A DNA stretch of 22,651 bases, from NCBI GenBank assembly GCA_041557595.1, contig JBFFGE010000063.1:1-22651 (forward strand), in the 5' to 3' direction. The notes below the pieces were generated by a model, which was given only the letters and a program-made list of their open reading frames with translations, did no database searches and was not told the DNA's origin. A program made the position numbers and the translations under genes. Shown piece after piece: positions 1 through 5,926 of the stretch. Positions within the stretch are counted from its first letter, which is position 1. Every line of letters starts with the position of its first letter. This DNA is from JAOTYV01 sp041557595. Lineage in GTDB: Bacteria; Pseudomonadota; Alphaproteobacteria; UBA8366.

Positions 1-22
1 GCTGCTCTATCTTTATAGAATC

Positions 23-70
23 GATCAACTTTTCTGCCTTTAATTGATTCCAATTAAAGGCAGGTTGATC
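23..70. repeat. Large near-perfect palindrome (12-bp plus 7-bp arms)
   Basis: The arms CTGCCTTTAATT (34-45) and AATTAAAGGCAG (52-63) are perfect reverse complements around a 6-base loop, GATTCC. Outside them GATCAAC (23-29) pairs with GTTGATC (64-70), leaving only four unpaired T on the left (30-33). That gives 19 paired bases. The stem is AT-rich at its tip and has no U-tract on either side, so it does not look like an ordinary intrinsic terminator. The loop carries a GATTC (GANTC) site. Confidence 0.85.
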
Positions 71-80
71 TAGTCAGGAT

Positions 81-128
81 GGTTCGCGCATTTGGGAATG
101 CGGAATTCTCTGTGCTGCTACGCGAACC
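81..128. repeat. Nested inverted repeats
   Basis: GGTTCGCG (81-88) is the exact reverse complement of CGCGAACC (121-128). Inside and overlapping the left arm, CGCATT (87-92) pairs with AATGCG (97-102) around a 4-base loop. The two folds share bases and so would compete. It could be a structured RNA or a protein-binding dyad; no promoter that would make it a small RNA gene was recognised. Confidence 0.6.
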
Positions 129-187
129 CGTACTCGATTCCGCTGGGACGGATCCGCAACCAATTGAACATAAAAACAATACAAGAT

Positions 188-262
188 TGGCTGGGGCGGC
201 AGGGATCGAACCTGCGAATCACGGGATCAAAACCCGTTGCCTTACCGCTTGGCTACGCCCCA
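188..262 (-). tRNA. tRNA-Gln (anticodon UUG)
   Basis: Read on the minus strand, the sequence folds as a 75-nt tRNA including an encoded CCA (188-190). The 7-bp acceptor stem pairs TGGGGCG with CGCCCCA, the anticodon arm has ACGGG/CCCGT stems around the loop TTTTGAT, and the T arm has GCAGG/CCTGC stems around the TTCGATC loop. The anticodon TTG reads CAA glutamine codons. The discriminator base is G and the first base is U, as is usual for bacterial glutamine tRNAs. The only genes nearby are ispE upstream, on the same strand, and the palindrome-rich region downstream. Confidence 0.96.
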
Positions 263-273
263 AATCCGGCCGC

Positions 274-302
274 AACATAAGGTCGAATGCCGCCGGCGGC
301 AA
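274..302 (-). promoter_or_regulatory. Candidate sigma70 promoter of tRNA-Gln
   Basis: On the minus strand TTGCCG (297-302) is followed after exactly 17 bases by TATGTT (274-279). Each hexamer matches 4 of 6 consensus positions. The tRNA 5' end lies 11 bases downstream of the -10 box, which would give a very short 5' leader. The site sits between the ispE stop and the tRNA. Confidence 0.5.
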
Positions 303-324
303 GATGCCGCGTGGCCTCGGCATC
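303..324 (-). terminator. Possible hairpin after ispE
   Basis: GATGCCG (303-309) and CGGCATC (318-324) are perfect 7-base arms around an 8-base loop, just after the ispE stop. No run of U follows, so it is at best a weak or Rho-assisted end, or a 3' stabilising stem. Confidence 0.25.
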
Positions 325-332
325 CGACAAAT

Positions 333-1205
333 TTATCGCGTCGTGCGGGTTACCGCGCACCACCAATCGTTCTCGCGCATGGCCTCGGCCGCGCGTTCGG
401 CGGTCTCCCGGTCGTCGAACAGGCCGAAACAGGTGGCGCCGCTGCCGGACATCCGCGCGAGCCGGCATCCCGGCGCGTCCTCGATTTCCGACAGGATGGT
501 TTCGATCGCCGAACAAAGGCCAATCGCCCCCTCGGTCAGGTCGTTTTCCCGGTCGCTCAGCAGCCGCGCCAGTTCCCGCACATCCCTGGGCGAGTCCTGG
601 AAGACGGCAGGCGGGCTGAAGCCGCCCTTGCGGGCGCTGAAGACCGAGGCGGTGGCGACCTCGACGCCCGGATTAACCATTAGAAGGTCGACCTGCGGCA
701 GGCCCGGCGCGTCCTCGATTTCCTCGCCGATGCCGCCGACGAAGGCGGGCCGCGCATGGATGCAGGCGGGCACGTCGGCGCCGAGCCCGAGCCCGACCTC
801 GTACAAATCGACCGCATCGTCGGGGATTTGCCAGAGCCGCGCCAACGCCTTCAGCGCGGCCGCCGCATCGGAGGACCCGCTGCCCAGCCCGGCGGAGACC
901 GGCAGGTTCTTGGTCAACGAAATGGCCGCCTTGGCGGGCCGGCCGGCGGCGTCCGCCAGCGCGTGCACGGCGCGAATGACGAGGTTGTCCTCGACATCCT
1001 CCGGCAGGGAGCCGGAAAAGGGGCCATCGATCTTGAGCGACAATTCGTCCGCCGGCGCGACGCCGATACGATCGCCCAACTCGGCGAAGACCATCAATGT
1101 GTCGAGCAGATGGAATCCATCCGCGCGCCGTCCGACCACATGCAGATACAGGTTCAGCTTCGCCGGGGCGTCGACAACAATCGGCGCGCTGGGCGTCTCG
1201 GTCAT
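333..1205 (-). CDS. ispE: 4-diphosphocytidyl-2-C-methyl-D-erythritol kinase (IspE)
   Basis: This is the cytosolic GHMP-family kinase that uses ATP to phosphorylate the 2-hydroxyl of CDP-methylerythritol, the fourth step of the MEP pathway to isopentenyl diphosphate. The 290-residue product has the usual family length. The N-terminal APAKLNLYLHV segment carries the substrate-binding lysine (K16). The glycine/serine-rich ATP loop PVSAGLGSGSSDAA lies at residues 102-115, and LGADVP (141-146) supplies the catalytic aspartate D144. The ATG overlaps the stop of the upstream TPR gene by four bases (ATGA), so the two are probably translationally coupled. The stop is TAA at 333-335. No domain is missing. 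Confidence 0.96.
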   Translation of the reverse strand: MTETPSAPIVVDAPAKLNLYLHVVGRRADGFHLLDTLMVFAELGDRIGVAPADELSLKIDGPFSGSLPEDVEDNLVIRAVHALADAAGRPAKAAISLTKNLPVSAGLGSGSSDAAAALKALARLWQIPDDAVDLYEVGLGLGADVPACIHARPAFVGGIGEEIEDAPGLPQVDLLMVNPGVEVATASVFSARKGGFSPPAVFQDSPRDVRELARLLSDRENDLTEGAIGLCSAIETILSEIEDAPGCRLARMSGSGATCFGLFDDRETAERAAEAMRENDWWCAVTRTTR

Positions 1206-2983
1206 CCGCCGGAATCCGCTTCTTTAATGGGCTCAGCCTTGCCGAGGCCCTTTTTCAACTTGTCCTCGATCTTTTCGGATTCCTTTTTCTCCGGCTTGAA
1301 ACTGAGCGCACGGCGCCACTGAAAACGCGCCTCATGGCGCCGTCCGACGCGCCAATAGGCATCGCCGAGATGGTCGTTGATGACCGGATCCTGCGGCCGC
1401 AATTGGACGGCGCGTTCCAGATGCGCCACCGATTCTTCGTACTTGCCGAGACGGTACAGCACCCATCCCATGCTATCGACGATGTAGCCGTCATTCTGCC
1501 GCTGTTGCACCGCGCGTTCGATCATGCCCCGCGCCTTGTCGATATTCTTGCCTTTCTCAACCCAGGAATATCCCAGATAGTTCAGGACGTAGGGCTGTTC
1601 GGGCTTGAATTCGAGCGCCTTGAGAAAATCCTTCTCCGCCCTGTTCCATTGATTGGACCGCTCCAGGGCGATGCCGCGGGAATAGTACAGCGACCATTGC
1701 TGCGCGTTCGGTTTCTCCAGCCGCTCGAACGCCTGATCGTAGGCGCCGACCGCCTTCTCGAATTTTTCCTTGTACCGCAGGAAATTACCGAGCTTGAGCA
1801 GGGCGTCGGTGCGTTTCGGACGCTCGTCCGCCATCGCTTCCAAGAGCTTGACCGCCTCATCCAGCTGCTTGAGCTCGTATAGCGAATCCGCCGTGCGCAG
1901 CCGCGCCGACCAACTGAAGGGCGAGGACTTCTTGACCTTGGCGTATTCGACGACCGCCTCTTCGTATCTTTCGCGGGCCGCCAGAATATCGCCGACCAGG
2001 AGGTGCCCCAGCGCAAAGTCCGGCGTGAGATCGAGGCTCACCTGGGTATACAGCAGGATCACGTTTTCGGCCCGGTCCCGCGGCAGCGCGGACGCCAGAT
2101 TGAAAATCGCCTCGGACAAACCCTCGACCGGATTCCCCACCAGGGGCGGCAGTTGCGTTCCCGCCTTCAATTGCGCAAGACCGTCCACCAGGATGATACT
2201 TTCCGGAGTCTCCGCCAATTTTGCGCCCATCAGCTTGATCGCCTCGTCCAGCTTGCCGCTGCGCTGCAACAGCGCCGCAAACGACCAGAGCAGCCGGGCC
2301 GACGCTTCCTTCGGATCCTTGACGATCACGCGATAGCGCTTCTCGGCCGCCGCCGGCCGCCCGGCGAGTTCCTCGACGAACGCCGCATGCAGCCCGGCCA
2401 GGACGGCAAATCCCTTTTCCTTGCCCAGGGTTTCGAGAATGGCCACCGCCGCGTCGTGCTTGCCGCCGGCCGCGCGGACCCACGCCTCGGTCAGCATCTT
2501 GGTGTATTTCTCGAAACCGCGATCGTTCATCCGGGCCAGGCTTTTCTCCGCCTCGGCCAACCGGCCGGCCTTCAGGTCGCGAGCCGCCAGCAACAGGTTG
2601 GCAGTGCTCAACTCGCCGCCGGCTTTGACCAGGCGATTGGCGTAGCCCACCGCCTTGTCGCCCATGCCCGCACCGAGACTGAGAATAAAGGCGCGCCGCA
2701 ACAAGGTTTCGTCTTCCGGATTGGCCTCCAGCACCCGTGCGATCAGCTTTGCGGCATGGTCGAGATTGCTCTGGCTTTCGGCGAACCGGCCGGACAGATA
2801 GCTGCCATAGATCGACACCTCTCCCGGCGTCTCGGCGAGCGTCATTTTCGGCTTTCCGGCGGCCGCCACGTTTTTATTCTCGGCGACGTCCTCTTCCGAG
2901 CACGCACCCGCGAGCACGGCGAAGGCGATGGAGAGGCCGATACCGGCAACGGATCGGCGGCGCGTTGTTCGATACCACAGCAT
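1202..2983 (-). CDS. Tetratricopeptide-repeat lipoprotein
   Basis: This is a 593-residue protein with a short basic N-terminus, a hydrophobic stretch (about residues 12-27) and a cysteine at 28 in the context LAGAC. That looks like a signal peptase II lipobox, though it is not the strict L-A-G/A-C form. The rest is helical repeats. Clear TPR units with the W/L-G-Y-A-P pattern fill the C-terminal half, for example around residues 310-380 and 425-560. Proteins of this kind usually scaffold envelope complexes, but no specific partner is visible. It precedes and overlaps ispE by four bases, an arrangement I recall from other alphaproteobacteria, yet nothing in it suggests an enzymatic role in isoprenoid synthesis. 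It ends in a lysine/glutamate-rich tail. Confidence 0.85.
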   Translation of the reverse strand: MLWYRTTRRRSVAGIGLSIAFAVLAGACSEEDVAENKNVAAAGKPKMTLAETPGEVSIYGSYLSGRFAESQSNLDHAAKLIARVLEANPEDETLLRRAFILSLGAGMGDKAVGYANRLVKAGGELSTANLLLAARDLKAGRLAEAEKSLARMNDRGFEKYTKMLTEAWVRAAGGKHDAAVAILETLGKEKGFAVLAGLHAAFVEELAGRPAAAEKRYRVIVKDPKEASARLLWSFAALLQRSGKLDEAIKLMGAKLAETPESIILVDGLAQLKAGTQLPPLVGNPVEGLSEAIFNLASALPRDRAENVILLYTQVSLDLTPDFALGHLLVGDILAARERYEEAVVEYAKVKKSSPFSWSARLRTADSLYELKQLDEAVKLLEAMADERPKRTDALLKLGNFLRYKEKFEKAVGAYDQAFERLEKPNAQQWSLYYSRGIALERSNQWNRAEKDFLKALEFKPEQPYVLNYLGYSWVEKGKNIDKARGMIERAVQQRQNDGYIVDSMGWVLYRLGKYEESVAHLERAVQLRPQDPVINDHLGDAYWRVGRRHEARFQWRRALSFKPEKKESEKIEDKLKKGLGKAEPIKEADSGG

Positions 2984-3096
2984 GTGCTGGTCTCAAATCC
3001 TCATACAATTGCGAAAATTCGGCCGGAAGGCCCGCCCAAGGCGCGACGCATCTCATTTCGTCGGGCACACCGCCCTGTCGGTATCGCCCCACAATG

Positions 3097-3126
3097 ATTT
3101 TACCCGAAAGGCGGGGGTTAAGTCAG
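3097..3126 (-). promoter_or_regulatory. Candidate sigma70 promoter of the TPR-ispE operon
   Basis: On the minus strand CTGACT (3121-3126) and TAAAAT (3097-3102) are separated by 18 bases; they match the consensus at 4 and 5 of 6 positions. The predicted transcript starts near 3090, leaving a leader of about 105 bases before the TPR start. It lies in the 160-base gap after the ETF-QO stop, the only sizeable gap before this operon. Confidence 0.45.
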
Positions 3127-3143
3127 CCGCAAACCGCCCTTCC

Positions 3144-4790
3144 CTACATATTCGGATAATTGGGCCCGCCGCCGCCTTCCGGCACGACCCAATTGATATT
3201 CTGGCTCGGATCCTTGATATCGCATGTTTTACAATGGACGCAGTTTTGAGCATTTATCTGCAAGCGCGGATTTGATCCGTCGTCATCGCGGATAATTTCG
3301 TAGACGCCGGCCGGACAATAGCGCTGTTCGGGCGCATCGTAATCGGCAAGATTCAGCGCAACGGGCACCGAATCATCCTTCAAGGTCAGGTGGATCGGCT
3401 GATCTTCCTCGTGATTGGTCGCCGAGAATGCGAGATTGGTGAGACGGTCGAAGGTCACCTTGCCGTCAGCCTTCGGATACTCGATTTTCTTCGATTCCGA
3501 CGCTTTTTTCAGGCTCTCGTGATCCGCATGGGCATGGCTCAGGGTCCATGGCGCCTTGCCCCGCAACAGCACCTGATCGATGCCGGTATACAAGGTTCCC
3601 CCGAGGAGGCCCCATTTAAAGGCGGGCCGGACGTTCCGCGCGGCGTTGAGTTCGCTGTAAACCCAGGACTCGCGGAATGCATCGGCGTATCCCGTCAGCT
3701 CGGCGCCCGCGCTATCATCCGCAAGGGCGTCGAAAGCCGCTTCGGCGGCGAGCATTCCCGACTTCATCGCGGTGTGCGACCCCTTGATTTTGGGCATGTT
3801 GACGGTTCCCGCCTCGCACCCGACCAACACGCCGCCGGGAAAGGTCAGCTTCGGCAGCGACTGAAGGCCGCCCTCGTTGATCGCACGCGCGCCATAGGCG
3901 ATGCGGCGGCCGCCTTCGAATGTCGGCCGGATTTTGGGATGCGTCTTGAAACGCTGGAATTCCTCGTAGGGCGACAGATACGGATTGGTGTAATCCAGCC
4001 CGAGCACGAAGCCGACCGACACCAGATTGTCTTCCATATGGTACAGGAACGACCCGCCATAGGTATCGGTTTCGAGCGGCCAGCCGGCCGAATGCATCAC
4101 CAACCCCTGCTGATGATTTTCCGGCGCGATCTCCCACAATTCCTTGATGCCGATACCGTAGGTTTGCGGCTCGACGCCGTCGCGCAGGTTGAAGCGCTCC
4201 ATCAACACCTTGCCGAGATGGCCACGGCAACCCTCGGCGAAGAAGGTATATTTGGCGTGCAATTCGATGCCCGGCTGATAGTTGGGCCCGTGCTCCCCCT
4301 CGCGGGTGACGCCCATATCGCCGGTCGCCACGCCCCGGACCGCGCCATTTTCATCGTACAGAATTTCGGCGGCGGCAAATCCCGGATAGATTTCCACGCC
4401 CAGCGCTTCCGCCTGCTCGCCGAGCCAGCGGCATAGATTGCCGAGGCTCGCGATATAGTTTCCCTTGTTATGCATCGGCGGCGGCAACAGGAAATTCGGG
4501 CAGGAAAAGCCGCCCCGTTCGGTGAGGAACATGAATTTTTCGGCCGAAACCGGCGTGTTCAACGGTGCGCCCTGGTCGCGCCAATCGGGCAGCAGCTCGT
4601 TGAGGGCGCGCGGCTCGATGACGGCGCCGGACAGGATATGGGCACCGACCTCCGAGCCTTTTTCCAGGAGGCATACGCTGACGTCGCGGTCCTTTTCGCC
4701 GCAGAGCTGCCTCAATCGAATCGCCGCCGCGAGCCCTGCCGGGCCGCCCCCGACGATCACGACGTCGTATTCCATCGCTTCCCGATCCAT
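3144..4790 (-). CDS. Electron transfer flavoprotein-ubiquinone oxidoreductase (ETF-QO)
   Basis: This inner-membrane-associated flavoprotein passes electrons from reduced ETF (from fatty-acid and amino-acid acyl-CoA dehydrogenases) to ubiquinone. The frame is open further upstream, but the ATG at 4790 is chosen. It has an AGGGGGAG ribosome binding site, gives the normal length of 548 residues and puts the FAD-binding GGGPAG at residues 14-19. The C-terminal ferredoxin-like domain has C492, C517, C520 and C523, the last three in the run CVHCKTC, which hold a 4Fe-4S cluster. The end VVPEGGGGPNYPNM is typical of the family. ETF subunit genes are not in the window. It is divergent from the uracil glycosylase across 107 bases. 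Confidence 0.97.
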   Translation of the reverse strand: MDREAMEYDVVIVGGGPAGLAAAIRLRQLCGEKDRDVSVCLLEKGSEVGAHILSGAVIEPRALNELLPDWRDQGAPLNTPVSAEKFMFLTERGGFSCPNFLLPPPMHNKGNYIASLGNLCRWLGEQAEALGVEIYPGFAAAEILYDENGAVRGVATGDMGVTREGEHGPNYQPGIELHAKYTFFAEGCRGHLGKVLMERFNLRDGVEPQTYGIGIKELWEIAPENHQQGLVMHSAGWPLETDTYGGSFLYHMEDNLVSVGFVLGLDYTNPYLSPYEEFQRFKTHPKIRPTFEGGRRIAYGARAINEGGLQSLPKLTFPGGVLVGCEAGTVNMPKIKGSHTAMKSGMLAAEAAFDALADDSAGAELTGYADAFRESWVYSELNAARNVRPAFKWGLLGGTLYTGIDQVLLRGKAPWTLSHAHADHESLKKASESKKIEYPKADGKVTFDRLTNLAFSATNHEEDQPIHLTLKDDSVPVALNLADYDAPEQRYCPAGVYEIIRDDDGSNPRLQINAQNCVHCKTCDIKDPSQNINWVVPEGGGGPNYPNM

Positions 4791-4839
4791 CGCTCCCCCT
4801 TCCGTCTTGTCGTCACTGAACACGCTCGGTGCCAGCCGT

Positions 4840-4872
4840 TGTCTATAGCAATCCCGTCGTTTTTGATAGACA
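4840..4872. repeat. 7-bp inverted repeat between divergent genes
   Basis: TGTCTAT (4840-4846) and ATAGACA (4866-4872) are exact reverse complements 19 bases apart, in the middle of the 107-base gap between ETF-QO and the uracil glycosylase. Promoter hexamers with proper spacing are not obvious on either strand, so this may be an operator or may only reflect overlapping -10-like sequences. Confidence 0.35.
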
Positions 4873-4897
4873 GTTGCTGTAGGGGGCGAAGGACAAT

Positions 4898-5770
4898 ATG
4901 GCGACCGGTGGCGGGAAACATTCGGCGGACATGACGCCGGCGCAGGCGTTGCGCTGGCTCGGCGATATGGGAGCCGACGAGCACATCGGCGACACGCCGG
5001 TAGACCGGTACGCACAGTCGGCTGCGCAATCTGCATCGCAATCTGCGGCGACGTCGGCGGCCCACCCCGCCGAACGCCCGAGGCCCGCCGCCGCCAACCC
5101 GGCGCGGCCGGCGGTCGCCGACGCACCCGACCTGATCGCGCCGTCCCAAGGCGCGCGCGATGCCCGCGACGCCGCCAACGCGGCCAGGACATTGGAGGAG
5201 CTGCGCGCAAGCATCGAGGCGTTCGACGGCTGCTCCTTGAAATTTACCGCGACGAACACCGTATTTTCGGACGGTCATCCAGACGCCGATGTCATGTTGA
5301 TCGGCGAGGCGCCCGGGGTCGATGAAGACCGCCAGGGAAAACCCTTCGTCGGCGTCAGCGGCCAATTGCTGGATCGCATGCTGGCGGCGATCGGCCTGTC
5401 CCGCCAGGAACAGGGGTCCAAGGGGGTCTACATCTCCAATATCCTGTTTTGGCGCCCGCCCGGAAACCGCAGCCCGACCACCGCCGAAACCGCGGCCTGC
5501 CTGCCATTTATTCTCCGCCATATCGAGCTGGTCCGCCCGAAAGTATTGGTGTTTCTGGGCGGGACCGCGGCAAAGACAATGCTCGACCGGCCGGAAGGCA
5601 TCATGCGCCTCCGGGGGCGCTGGTTCGAGCATATCTCGGACGGCCTCGAGCAGCCGATCCCGGCGCTTCCGACCTTGCATCCTGCGTTTTTACTTCGGCA
5701 GCCCGCACAAAAAAGGGAGTCTTGGCAAGATTTTATTAAATTTAAAAAGAAAATTGAAGAATCATCATAG
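4898..5770 (+). CDS. Family-4-like uracil-DNA glycosylase lacking two Fe-S cysteines
   Basis: This enzyme removes uracil from DNA, the first step of base excision repair. Of its 290 residues, 1-95 are a low-complexity, alanine-rich N-terminal extension. The catalytic domain follows, with motif A GEAPGVDED (136-144), the FVGVSGQLLDRML helix (150-162), the WRPPGNRSPT loop (185-194) and motif B HPAFLLRQP (261-269). In the classic family the cluster needs four cysteines. Here only C112 and C201 exist in the whole protein; the other two positions are F109 and W185. I recall the same pattern in other alphaproteobacterial homologues, so it is probably a clade trait. GAAGGA (4888-4893) precedes the ATG. 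The last 13 codons are extremely AT-rich, unlike the rest of the gene. Confidence 0.92.
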   Translation: MATGGGKHSADMTPAQALRWLGDMGADEHIGDTPVDRYAQSAAQSASQSAATSAAHPAERPRPAAANPARPAVADAPDLIAPSQGARDARDAANAARTLEELRASIEAFDGCSLKFTATNTVFSDGHPDADVMLIGEAPGVDEDRQGKPFVGVSGQLLDRMLAAIGLSRQEQGSKGVYISNILFWRPPGNRSPTTAETAACLPFILRHIELVRPKVLVFLGGTAAKTMLDRPEGIMRLRGRWFEHISDGLEQPIPALPTLHPAFLLRQPAQKRESWQDFIKFKKKIEESS

Positions 5771-5830
5771 TAATATATATATCTATACAGGATGGAAACA
5801 GAATATTAATGAATATATATTAATTATTAA
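5731..5830. other. AT-rich island (15% GC by count)
   Basis: Only 15 of these 100 bases are G or C, in an otherwise GC-rich window. It covers the last 13 codons of the uracil glycosylase and most of the gap before the transglycosylase. It includes three copies of the palindromic hexamer ATTAAT at 5805, 5819 and 5826, at intervals of 14 and 7 bases. A promoter-like pair is also present: TTGAAG (5754-5759), 16 bases, TATATA (5776-5781). It could be the slt promoter region with UP-like or nucleoid-protein binding sequence, or a foreign scar. Confidence 0.7.
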
Positions 5831-5926
5831 TCTCCGATGCTTGCGGGGCCACCAAAACCGCGCGATACTTTTTACAGGAGCATCGAGGGGAGCGTCGGCG
5901 GCACTTCCGCCACATTTTTAACTGAT

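Larger units (their letters stand above)
1..187. other. Gene-free region with nested inverted repeats
   Basis: I see no convincing gene here. The short open frames that cross it run into the tRNA and have no ribosome binding site. It lies downstream of the minus-strand tRNA-Gln and contains three dyads (6-19, 23-70 and 81-128, the latter two listed separately) and three GANTC sites (18-22, 46-50, 136-140). It could hold the tRNA 3' trailer, part of a regulatory region for a gene left of the window, or an old integration scar. The sequence alone does not decide. Confidence 0.5.

Noticed and set aside
3390..4436. 348-codon plus-strand frame inside ETF-QO
   Set aside because: Antisense to a well-supported gene with motifs from end to end; its translation resembles nothing known.
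4791..5210. N-terminal extension of ETF-QO to 5210
   Set aside because: The added 140 residues are low-complexity, overlap the uracil glycosylase start antisense, and a strong ribosome site precedes ATG 4790.
5801..5831. CtrA box made from the TTAA repeats in the AT island
   Set aside because: The TTAA copies are spaced 14 and 7 bases start to start, whereas CtrA needs 11.
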